Assembly: GCA_948470475.1 (NCBI GenBank)
Contig: OX419339.1
Span: forward strand, 2,326,489 to 2,390,488
DNA length: 64,000 nucleotides
Direction of reading: 5' to 3'
Origin: Galaxea fascicularis
Taxonomy: Eukaryota; Cnidaria; Anthozoa; Scleractinia; Euphylliidae
Shown: positions 48,145 through 58,591 of the stretch, one piece after another
Numbering within the stretch: the stretch's first letter is position 1
Layout of the letters: every line of letters starts with the position of its first letter
Translations under genes and position numbers: made by a program
The notes under the pieces: model-generated
The model's database searches: none
What the model saw: the letters and a program-made list of their open reading frames with translations, nothing else
Told to the model about the DNA's origin: nothing

Positions 48145-49507
48145 TCACTGTTCTGTAAAAATGTAGGCTGACAACACGTTTTTAAATCTCGGAAGGCTAA
48201 CTGTAGATACTGTAAATTTCAGTTTACATTAATCAAGATCTTCAGTATTTAACCGAATGGTTGGAGGACATTAAACGTTTCCAAAACCAAGTCCCTACTA
48301 TTTATAACTCAAAGGCATAGAAAGGAGAAGGCCATAATTGTGAAACTACTTTCAAATACACAACTTTATGACTTGAAAGGCTAACGGGAAATATATGTAA
48401 AAAAAAAAATGGAGACATGACTTAGTATCCAAGGCCGTACTAGAAGTTTCGTGACGAAAGAGGCAGCAATACTTGTTTACATCACATTAATTTGTCCATT
48501 ATTTGGGCAGTGGGGCGGACACCGACATCAATCAGATCTGGTGTATTCTTGTCGACGCCGTTTCGGGGAAATGTTTTATATTTTATACACTACCTAAACA
48601 TAAATACTGTTCAACAGACAGTTCTTAATCATTCTACTACTGGCTATAAACGGACCTCAGATTTTACTCAGTTGATCCCAAACAATATAGATACAAGCTT
48701 TTAATTTTTAACGAGGTACTCTATACATGCAATATAAAGAACAAAATGTGCAGCCAAGTGTCTTTTCCCTTTGGCCTCCACAGTAACTATATATGTTCGA
48801 GCCTAGACTGTAATTTCTTTATTATTAATTTTGGAATGATATGGCAATGAGTCAGTCATTTTGCTGTTTCATTTGGTATCTGATTACTGTCAGATTTTTT
48901 GCCATCAATGACCCTATTTTTCATCATTGCCTGTAACATTTTAGACTGCTAGCAGTCCGCTTTTTCTCTAAAATCCGTCGAATTCTTATCCCAGCGCACA
49001 CGTTTACAAAACACAAGAGAAAAACCGACTGGAAGCAGTCTTGTAAAATTTATAGCCCGCATACTATCACAGACTCTGGGGTATCTGTATAAAATTTTTA
49101 CCTAAACGTTGACTCATGACGTGCTGCACTTAATATTTTTTAGCTTCTCAGAATATACCGCATTTTTATGCACCACTCTCCTCAGTTGTGCGCCTTAGTA
49201 TAAATTACGCATTCACCGATTGTTCCATGGCACTTAACGATTGACCTAAAGTCCTATTGGGAGTAGTTCTAAATATCTCTTTCCCTTAAATACCAACAAC
49301 AACCCACCCCCGGCCAATTTGACTACATGATTTACCTGAAATTACATTACTAGTTACTATTAATTTACTGCTTGTCCTTTCAAAGCCCCTACCTTGAGAA
49401 AAACAAGGCCTAGTTTACTTTTTGTCAAGTGTTCCACTGTAACAATCTACCTATCAATATTATTCATACAGAGCTGTTGATATCAGAGTTGTTTTCAATC
49501 AAGCTTT
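48145..49507. other. Unassigned AT-rich stretch
   Basis: About 1.4 kb with no supported gene or bounded repeat. Confidence 0.35.
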
Positions 49508-49673
49508 CAGGGTTCTCAGTAGTTTTTTTGTCAGACGGCCCAGAAATGCTTATAGGCGGCTAAACTTCAGCCTGGAGGCACACAAAGGCAAATTTCATAG
49601 CCAGCACAGGCGGCGACTTTCGTCTTGACAGGCGGCGGAATTCGCCGGTTGCCGGCTTCTACTGAGAACCCTG
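49508..49673. mobile_element. MITE of 166 bp with 6-bp target duplication
   Basis: Perfect 15-base ends CAGGGTTCTCAGTAG and the inverse CTACTGAGAACCCTG, flanked by direct AGCTTT copies at 49502-49507 and 49674-49679. The CAGGG start resembles hAT ends, although hAT duplications are normally 8 bp. The interior is GC-richer and repeats GGCGGC. Confidence 0.85.
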
Positions 49674-49837
49674 AGCTTTAGCAATGTGGGTTAATAAATC
49701 ACGCTGGTTAAACTATTAACAATACTTGTATCTCAGTAATGTATACCTAGACGATTTATGGAGAAGGCCAAACTACCTGTGCTAATTGTAAGTCATAATG
49801 ACTCCTTCATGTGTCGCAGCCAGCGGTAAGTCTCAAC

Positions 49838-50078
49838 TCAAGTTTGATCGCACTGTAATCTCCCCGACTCCATTTGCTCCAGGTCACAAATGACTTCTAC
49901 CATGCTTGGCCTCTCCTTAGGATCTTTTCTAATGCAACTTATCACCAAGTTCTTAAGGGTCTGATCTGTTACCATGGAAATCTGATCTTCAATCTGGTGA
50001 GGGACTGGGAGCTCTCGAATGCACATTTCACACAGCAACAGTCCAAAACTGTAGACATCAATCTATGAAGAACATTAA

Positions 50079-50133
<55 letters not shown>

Positions 50134-53100
50134 GGTTGTAGGCGTACTGGGTTCAGTGTCAAAGAAGTTGGCAGGTCTCTTGGAACAACTACGAATTAAG
50201 AACCGAACAAGAACAATGCAAAAGTCGGCACTCCTCGGATCGGCACATATCCTTAGAAAAATGCTGGAAGTCTGAGGTCTCGGGATGAGACTTGACTGGA
50301 TATTTCTTCCCAGGGAAAATCCCTGTGCTAAATTCTACATAATAATAATTATAAGAGTTGTCCCTTTAATACTATGTACACAGTACATAAAGATACACTT
50401 CTATAAATATTTGGCCAGGCCTGTTATTTTAGCTCATAAAGCTATGTGTACCATAGTCAGCAAGGACATTAACTACATGAGCTGAAAAAGCTTGGTAAAC
50501 AAGATGCGTCAAATGGAAAGTTGATTTAATCCAAGAGCTGCCCAGAAGAAAACCAGAGTGGTCAAGAGGGCTTACTATGCATTCCTCCCAAGCAATGAAG
50601 AATGTATGAATGTGGAAAGGAAGTGTGTCACTTGCCAAGGAAAGTACCATGGGAGCTGGGGATACACAAAACCTAGACCATGAACATGCAAATACATTGT
50701 GTGGTTCCTTAAAATACCCATACTCGTCCCATGAAAGAATTGTTTGTTTTGTGCTCGTTGTGATTGGCTAGAGTTGGTTTTAAAAAACCCAATGCAATTA
50801 CTGCTCCTTCAGTGATTTTATTAAAAAAACCAGGAATAGAAGACACATACCTTGGGAGACTGCTGATCAAGTGAGAGGGCCTCAGGTGCAGAATATATCA
50901 CAGCTCCTGGGTTTATAGTCCTGCACTGTCTCATGAAGTTTGCAGTGCCATAATCTGACACTTTAGCTCGCCACTTGTTATCTCGTCGCCAAAGCAACAC
51001 ATTTGCACTGCTTACATCTCGGTGGATTATGGGAGGCTTGTTCAGGTGTAAATAGTTCAGGGCTCTCGTGACATCAAGTGCAATGGTCACAATATCCACA
51101 TTAGTGAGACACTGTTTCTCAAGTAATTCCCTTAAGCTGATGTCCATTAGTTCAGTAACAAACAGTGGTATACCATCACCACTAGTGGCTCCAATAAATT
51201 GCAGCAAACATGGGTGACGGCATCTGGAGGCAATGCTCATCTCTCTTATAAACAACCGCCTGTTATGTGGTGAAAGAATTAGTTCATGAATCTGCTTCAC
51301 TGCTACTTTGGAACCACGAAATTTCCCTTCCTTGACCACACCCCAACCACCAGTGCCTAATCTTCTCTCTTCTGCTATTTCGATTTCGTCACGATGCACA
51401 AGCCAGTCATGTGATTCTAATTCTGGTAGAGTGCTGGTTCCATCCATTTCACATAGGAATGAAGACATTTTCTGTTCTGTTTGCTCTTTAAAATCTTCAT
51501 TTTGTTGCCTGAGTCTCTGCTGCAATGCTTGTAAGTCTTTTTGCAATTCTGTCTTTGAGTTCCTCTCCTTTTCCAGCTGTTGCAATGAGTTCCTTAACTC
51601 CCGCTCAATATTCGATTTTGCAGCACGCTCCTCTATCAAACGCTTCTCAAATTCTTCCCACTCACGCTCAAAACATTTCTGCATCTTCCGAACCTTATTT
51701 ATCTCATGCTTTAACTGAACCTCCATCTCTGATCTGTGAAGTTTTAGCTCACTTAATTCTTTCTGAAGTGCATTATATTTCTCCTCAAGGTTTTCTCTTG
51801 CTGCAACTTCCTCACCCAAATGCATTTGCAGGCATGAAATCCTTGACTTGCTCTCTTTTAAATGGCATTGTGTCTCACGCAAAAGGTTATTCTCTTTTAG
51901 ATACAATTGTTCAAAGTCTATAGTTCTTTCCTCACTTACATCCCTCTCCTTTAGGTCGCTTTCACAACAAAGTTCCATGTCACTGCCATTCAATTGTAAA
52001 GTTTCAGTAACATTTTCATTTAAGACTAAGGCGTTACTCTTTTCCTCAAGAAGGTCTGCCTCCGCAAGAGACTGCCCTGAGCTCTCCATTCCAGAATCTT
52101 CACCAAGCTCTGTCTTTCCTTCCTTTAATATATGTGTGTAATCATCTTGAATGGACTCTTCTAAAAGCAATGAAAATGCCACTTTACTAAATGTTACACA
52201 TGAAATTGTACAAAAGTTGCTATCAAGTATGGTATGTACAGTTAAGCTTTATGACAACTATTTTGACACAGGCTACCGCCAAATTGTAAGTCTTGAGTAT
52301 CAAAAGACTAAACCAAAAATCAAGGGAATAAAAAAACATTATTGTGATATTAACACTGCGATAGCAATGGATTGATAACAATCACAATAGTGAGTGAACC
52401 ATCGATTGTTTCGATAGTATCGACACTTCTAACATTTTAACTTGGTTGGAAAACAAAGACACCCATTTTTGATTCCAAACTATATCGCCAGCAACACTAG
52501 CAATTCACTGAAACCAGGAGCGCTTTCCATTTAAACCTGGAAATTCTGGTTGGAAAATCAAATGGTACATACTATTCCATTTGGAACGTTTCAGAAATTA
52601 TGGACCATCGGCTTAATCAATGCACTTTTTCTGTTCTTCCTTAGCTCTCCAACTGATATGAGTACATTTTGTGGCTTATCCATTTTGCATTTGGACAAGC
52701 TACAGCATTGAATAATTTATTTAAACCTAAAATTTCCACCCAGATGGATCGTGTAAATGGAAAGCGCCCCAGGTGACACAACCTGAGATAACATTTCACG
52801 CAAAACATCCATATATAACAGTGCTCTTAAAGCTTTTTGCCAACAAAACAAGACTGTTTTCATGAGGGCCGTTTTATTCAGGGAGAAAACCATGATCAAC
52901 CAACCTACTGGTTTTTGACCATGGTCAACCATGATTGACCTTGTTCTTTTCCGCAGATATTTTGACTATGGTCAACCATGGTCAGCCATTTAATGTTCAT
53001 GGTTCACCATGTTCACCATCCATGATTGATCATTAAAGTGAAACCATGGTTGGCCATGCATGGTCTATCCATGTTCCTCCTGCTAGGGTCAATAAGATTA

Positions 53101-55043
53101 AAGGTCTACTGGGGAAAATTCAAGGTCTTAATTCTCAAGGACTTCCCAGAATTTTCCAATTTTCAAGGAACTGATGCTCTTTCAAGGACTTTTCAAGACC
53201 TGTGCAAACCATGAGCGACCGCCTTGATTGTCTTTCCAGATTTTACATGCATAAAAAATGATCTCAATTACCAGTCTTGATGGTTGCATCAGTATCATCA
53301 TCCAATGGAACACTGATTTTGTCCAATGATACAAACAGCCCTGCTCTTGGGGCGCACCTAAAATATCTCTGACACCTAAACACCCCATCTGTGGTACCGC
53401 GATTACAAAAACAAGGATCCTGGACTGGTGCAGATAAAAAAGGAGATTGCAAGTGTAAGCTCTTTACCCTGCAATACTAGCGTTGATTATTCAACACACT
53501 ATCACTTCAAATGAGGACATGTACCCTGCCCCCAATATTTGTTGCCTGTACTTGACAGATATCCTGCGATATTTGCAGTTTTCTGTGTCAGTGATAAAAA
53601 TGGCGGTTGCTCCAGAGTAAAATTTCATAACAAAAAATAACAAATAACAATAAATTCAGCAAACTGTGTTTTGTTATCAGTGCATTGATTAACAGATGAA
53701 TAATGAATAATCTGGCTCAATCTCGCAGAATATCCCGATTTTAGCCAACTCCAGCTAAATATCAGGCAATATTCTACACAATTTTGTAGGATTATTTATT
53801 GTGAAAAATTATACATTGTTTAATTTTCTCTACTTTTTGTGATGGTCAACGAGGTGAGGAAAAAGTCCTTAAAGCAACAGTGTTACACTACTTGAACATC
53901 ACTTTGAAAACATGCAATTAATTGTTGCTGCATCGATGGGAATTCAGAAATAATTGTCTAGTTTCATTATAAAAGGGTATGTTGCCACATACACTTTAAC
54001 TATTTCCTGTTGTACAGTATGTTATGTCACAGATGAGGCTGTGAAGCATCATTCACTGCCAGAAAGCTTCAATAGATAAGTTTTGAACAAATAAAGGAGG
54101 GAGTACCTCCACCCCCCCCCCCCCCCCCGTAGGGGAGGGGGTACTCCTTTGTATAAGCTATATAGGTATGTGCTGTCCCAAAGGGTATGTTTTTGGGTTA
54201 TTTTGTTCTAAAAACGGGTATCGATTTTTACCATTTTGGTCTGAAAGTGGGTATCGTTTTCAAGGGAACTGAACAAGAGCGTATAAACATATTTGCCTTT
54301 TCAACTCCAAATGAATGATAGAGAAAGAGAAGTAAGCAAAATATATCATTCCAGTTGAATTTTACCAATTCTTGGCTTTGGCAACAAAGCCAGTGGGAAA
54401 ATTTGTAACCCCAACGTCAGGCCTGAAAACGGGTATGGAAAGTGGCATATTTTGATCTCAAATAGGGCCAGGATTTGGAGAACTATGTGGCAAAAACCCC
54501 AACCAACAATTCCTAGGAGTACCCTTCCCCTTGAGAGTGTTATAGTAACTCAAGCTATGAGAGACTTATACCTACCACAATCTCAACACCAAACATGATG
54601 CCATCATAGGGTGGCAGAGCTCCTTTGTAATGAAGAACAGCAGCAACATCTTTCCTCAAATCATCTATCCACACAGATACTTGACAGCCTTCATTGTCTG
54701 TCACACCCCAACTGAGGAGACTTTTTTTTGCAGTAACCATCTTACATCTCTCAGTGTAAGACTGAACAGCTAACAATATATATGCATCTTTATCGCTTAC
54801 TTCCGCTAAGTCTTCTTTTGGACATTCCACTTGCAAACACTTTTGCTTTAGCCCACGTACAGCAAGCTTGTCTTCGCCAGTGGGCTGTTCATCTGAAGGA
54901 AGAGCCTCAAACAGTTCACCCTTCAGAGCTAACGGCGGCTGCATCCCATAAACGTAAGTGGACAACATACCCCATAACACGCCACTTTGAGTCGAGGGGT
55001 CCTCTAAATCGCGAAGAAGTATGTAATAAGTCTTTTTTCCCAT
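49838..55043 (-). CDS. CYLD-type CAP-Gly + coiled coil + protein kinase, complete, 4 exons
   Basis: Exons: 54576-55043 (ATG), 53272-53419, 50851-52160, 49838-50062 (TGA), all in phase, 716 residues. Residues 1-205 resemble the N-terminus of CYLD: KKTYYILLRDLED, then DAYILLAVQSYTERC, then a CAP-Gly-like fold with GCQVSVWIDD, GIMFGVEI and NRGTTDGVFRCQRYF. Residues about 288-443 are a charged heptad coil. Kinase domain from about 460: loop GTGGWG 474-479, K494, E512, HRD with D587 and N592, DYG 608-610, SAPEAL, and IDVYSFGLLLCEM in exon 4. DYG replaces DFG and SSAN follows HRDV where Ser/Thr kinases usually have LKPEN, as in tyrosine-kinase-like groups. Catalytic residues are all present, so activity is likely. 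The substrate is unknown. Confidence 0.88.
50079..50131. repeat. AAT microsatellite in kinase intron
   Basis: About 17 AAT units in the last intron of the minus-strand kinase gene, 17 bases upstream of the exon 4 acceptor on that strand. Confidence 0.9.
52908..53085. repeat. ACCATGGTCAACCATGG palindrome-rich repeat in kinase intron
   Basis: At least eight copies of CCATG-centred words (ACCATGGTCAACCATG, GGTTCACCATG, CCATGGTTGGCCATG) in the second intron. Self-complementary, so a foldback repeat is likely. Confidence 0.65.
54131..54532. mobile_element. DNA element of ~400 bp with GGGTACTCC ends in kinase intron 1
   Basis: Left AGGGGAGGGGGTACTCCT and right, inverted, AAGGGGAAGGGTACTCCT. Preceded by a C-run of about 18. 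The interior carries ACGGGTATC words and the TTTTGGTCTGAAA motif shared with 19395-19860. No ORF. Confidence 0.65.
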
Positions 55044-55683
55044 CGCTCAGCTGAGACGTTGGCACCGAAGAGCAAATATATTACCACGCCCTGATCATAT
55101 CAATATCACTTTAAACGCAGCCGGACTCCGTCACCCACAAGCCAACAAAATTGAAATACGATGATGACAAAGCTAAAACAGTAATTAACTGTACGACTGT
55201 TTCAACTTGAACCGCCGTGGTAGAGCTTGACGTAGTTTTGACGATACTTTACGGCTAAACTCAAGACAACTACTCTCACAATCTAACCGTGGTAATAAAA
55301 AATTAAAGAACTACGATGAGCTTTGCTTATTTGCTGTAATACGAACGAAACGGGAGGGGGAGTAGACCCAAAGATGACCCACCTTCGACACTCCTTCCGC
55401 CATATTTGTGAATAAATTTTTCGCTTGGACACTTTTCTTGATCCCAGTGTGTCATCGGCCGCCCAAACAGAGAAGGTCCTGGAAAGGACCTGGCGCGCGT
55501 TTCTCGAAAACTCTAATATTTTTAGACTTTTCGATAATCTTTTAAGAAATCACGCTGTCAAGTTGGAAAATACATTGGGTTATTTTGTTCAAAAAGTTAC
55601 CACCACTCGGTAGAAAACTGACGTGCAAAAAAAAAAAAAGCTTCTCGGGCCTGAAATCTGTTTCCGCTGTTTTGAGAAATACT
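55044..55683. other. Upstream region of the minus-strand kinase
   Basis: Presumed promoter of the CAP-Gly kinase. A GCCGCCCAAACAGAGAAGG segment near 55456 recurs near 59323 and marks a dispersed repeat. The ORF at 55425-55613 is not recognised as a gene. Confidence 0.35.
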
Positions 55684-55691
55684 CACAGGGG

Positions 55692-55893
55692 CATTCTCGT
55701 ATCCACAGCCCTTTTCACTTCTCTTAGTCAGCGGGGCCTTGGCACAAGAAAGGAAGGGCTCTGGAGACATCTGCTAGCCAATCAAAATCCTGTGAAATCC
55801 TGTGCAGAATCCTGTGTCTCCAGAGCCCTTCGTTTCTCGTGCCAAGGCCCTGCCGGCTAAGAGAAGCGAAAAGGGCTGTGGGGACGAGAATGG
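55692..55893. mobile_element. hAT-like hairpin MITE, 202 bp, 8-bp target duplication
   Basis: Arms of about 80 bases start CATTCTCGTATCCACAGCCC and are inverted at the right with few mismatches; loop about 45 bases. Direct CACAGGGG copies flank it (55684-55691 and 55894-55901), the 8-bp size of hAT elements. Because the arms mirror each other, both strands encode near-identical peptides (LVSTALFTSLSQRGLGTRKE and LVPTALFASLSRQGLGTRNE); these are not genes. Confidence 0.85.
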
Positions 55894-56287
55894 CACAGGG
55901 GCAAAGGGGTGACGATAGGTAACCGCGGTCAGGGGTTGAAAATAGCAAAAATCCGTTAAAAATAAGGTTTTTAGTTTGAAAGATCAAAGATGATTGGTTT
56001 TTGAAGTATGTGAGTTTACTACATAATTTTACGATTTGCTAAAAATAGTTCTATCCCTTTTGAAAGCGAGTATATTTAGGATTATCAACAGAGTTGATAA
56101 ATGTAAATTGACCACCGTACAGGGATTCTAAAAGCTGACGTTTCGAGCGCTAGCCCTTCTTCAGAGCGAATCCGAGTATATTTAGACTGGTCGCCCATTG
56201 TGTTCGCTATGTTCAGTCTGTTTCGAGGGCATACATATAGGCCCCTGGGGCACGAATGAAATGGTTACGTGGGTAGCAAAGAAGATG

Positions 56288-56500
56288 CCTGGTAATCAAC
56301 CAGATAACTGTCCTATGCCAGCGATCAGTTAAATAGCTTCTGAACCAGGATAGCATTTTTCCCACGCCAAACAGTTCCCTCAAAAGACAGTTAAATGAAA
56401 CAGAATCGAACGCTCTACTATAGTCTAGAAATACTACATCAAGCTGTTTGTTCTCATCAAGTGCGACTGGTATTGACTGATAAGATTTAGTACAATAATG
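56288..56500 (-). mobile_element. Non-LTR RT relic, 71 codons, minus strand
   Basis: An open minus frame reads ENKQLDVVFLDYSRAFDSVS, FNCLLRELFGVGKML and WFRSYLTDRWHRTVIWL, the first catalytic-Asp block of a non-LTR RT. It lacks the YADD block and any 5' part. It lies head to head with the LINE fragment that starts at about 56566. Confidence 0.72.
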
Positions 56501-56744
56501 CGCGCTCGATCGAGCCTGCTGCTCACGCTATTGAGTTATCTGTTTCGAAACTTATTAATTTCTCCTTCCAATCAGCGACCTTCCTCGGCGATGGAAGTGT
56601 GCTAAAGTTACTTTTTTTTACAAGTCCGGAAGAGATCGCGGTGGTGTGAATAACTAACGCCCAATCTCGGTCTTGCCTATATTGTCTAAAGTTATCGAGA
56701 TTCATGTCTTCAACAGTTTTTATGACTATCTGCCGTGTAACAGA

Positions 56745-56951
56745 GTCGTAACGAGGTATATTCTTTTCGTCAGCGATCCAATTGTTTGACCCAAAATTCT
56801 AATCCCTGATCCCAAAACGTGGTAAAGTCTGATTCCTGATCCCACTAACATTTGCTGATCCTGAACCCATGACTTGTGATCCCAGGTTTCGGGTCCATGA
56901 TCCCAGATCCCGGGGCTGTGAACAGGCTGATCCTATACACCTTGTTACGAC
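56745..56951. mobile_element. MITE of 207 bp inside the LINE relic
   Basis: Ends GTCGTAACGAGGTATA and, inverted, GTCGTAACAAGGTGTATA. The interior repeats CTGATCCC-type words. Target duplication not resolved. Confidence 0.6.
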
Positions 56952-56964
56952 CAAGGTGTAAGAC

Positions 56965-58212
56965 GAGGGTCCAAAATAGGTTTGGCGGGATGCGGGATGA
57001 GGCTTAAAATCAAGGCGGGATGCGGGATACGAAAAATTTTAGGGGCGGGATACGGGATGAAACTTCCCTGGCGACCGCGGGATGCTTGTATTTTCGCAGG
57101 CGGGATGTGGGATGTTTAAAAAATTAATGGTGGGATGCGGGATGGAACACGTGAAAAAAGACCTTCAAAAACGGCCATAAAACCTCTTTAAGCAAGATCT
57201 CTGTTGATAAAGGAAGTTTTATTTTGGTACACGGTGCTCATTGGCGATCTGTTTACACTAAGCGGGGTCAGAACCTCCCACCTCCCGCCCTTTTCTGTGC
57301 TGCTCCCGTCCCCTGTAAATTGGCCGAGTCGAAACACATCCTAGTCATTTAGCTTCACAATTCTCAAGCATTTCCTTCATTTGAGATCGCCTGCTCGCCT
57401 CACCTTTTTGCAATTTGACAGCTTAGTACAGCTTTATACGCGACACATAAGCACTCATGCCGTTTGACATTTCATGACCTATGACGTAACCACCGTAAAC
57501 GGGTTTACTATTTCACCGGAAGTAAGCCTGTTTTTCAGCCCAAGCGCAAATTTTCGTTTGCTCGTTTGCTCAGAAGTCTCAGAAGTGACCGAGAAGACGT
57601 TAAATGCAAGTCCAACATATTTTGGGTTCTTGTTTTTGAAAGTATTGTAATATATTGTTGAATTTAAAAAAAATTAGCGTTTCACATTTCTCTCCCGCTT
57701 CCCGCCCTTTCCTCTCCCGCCTCCCGTACCCCTCCCGACCCCTATTCTCCCGGGCTCCCGCCCCCCTGTCCCCCCCCCCCACAAGAAGGTGATGCGAAGG
57801 TTTTGTAGGAGAGGAAAGTGGTTTGGGAAACGAGCAAGTTACTCGAGATGTCGACTTTCTAGTCGGTGTAACATCCCGATTTGGTCGTTCAGTACGGTTT
57901 AACAGTCGATTTGTTTCTTAATTTCTGTATACCTAAGTGGCCCTAGATGAACCGAAGCTCACGTAAGTAATTCTCTGAATACGTATTAAAATTAAATTAA
58001 TTATTAAAATCTGAATTGCCATTGAGCTAATCAGTCACAGTTAGTTAAAATGGGTATAAAATTGACTTTCTCATTTACATGTACTATAACGATGAATACT
58101 TACGGAGTTTTATGGCGGGATCGGGATGGAGGCTGTCGATATGGCGGGATGACGGGATAAGGCCGAAAAGGGTGGCGGGATGCGGGATTGCAAAACCCTA
58201 TTTTGGACCCTC
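56965..58212. mobile_element. Non-autonomous DNA transposon, 1248 bp, 6-bp target duplication
   Basis: Ends GAGGGTCCAAAATAGG and the inverse CCTATTTTGGACCCTC, flanked by direct TAAGAC copies (56959-56964 and 58213-58218). Both subterminal parts are arrays of GGCGGGATGCGGGAT words; the centre has CTCCCGCC-rich runs and a C-run near 57770. No transposase ORF is seen. Confidence 0.85.
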
Positions 58213-58591
58213 TAAGACCGATCTGCAGTCAGAGTGACTTCCGAAGATTCCACAGCACCGCAGAGACAGCCCTTGTTAAAATTGGCGACAACTTTATACT
58301 CAATCTTGATAACAATCGTGTCAGTAGGTTGATAATGATTGACTAACTATTGCAACGTTTTTGACATGGTGAATCATGCCATAGGTAGAATGATCCTGGA
58401 CGCTCAGTCGAAGTCATCATCAGTTGAACTTTTCAACAAACTTTCGTGGATCCCCGTTTATGAGAAGGCTAATTTTGCCAAACGTTCTTTTGCTTTCAAT
58501 TGCATTTACGGTCACGTACTTCCACAGTTTAGAAAAATCAGTTTAGTTTTAAACAGTGTATCTCACTCTAGATGTTTGAGACACGCTAATT

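Larger units (their letters stand above)
56566..58591 (+). mobile_element. LINE relic interrupted by two nested DNA elements and an internal deletion
   Basis: The plus strand begins with an RT N-terminal relic (WKCAKVT, then RPISVLPILSKVIEIHVF at 56658-56741). The sequence is interrupted at 56745-56951 and 56965-58212, then resumes with SQSDFRRFHST and KIGDNFILNLDNNRVS (58226-58340). After a frame change it reads CNVFDMVNH and jumps to a C-terminal ILDAQSKSSSVELFNKLSWI to the stop at 58591, so the YADD region is deleted. Order and direction match one LINE of the RPISVLP type. Confidence 0.72.

Noticed and set aside
51308..52141. Plus-strand ORFs of 97 to 136 codons opposite the kinase coiled coil
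   Set aside because: Antisense shadows of the heptad-rich exon 50851-52160.
57600..57782. Minus-strand Gly/Arg-rich ORF
   Set aside because: Translates the CTCCCGCC-rich interior of the 1248-bp transposon.
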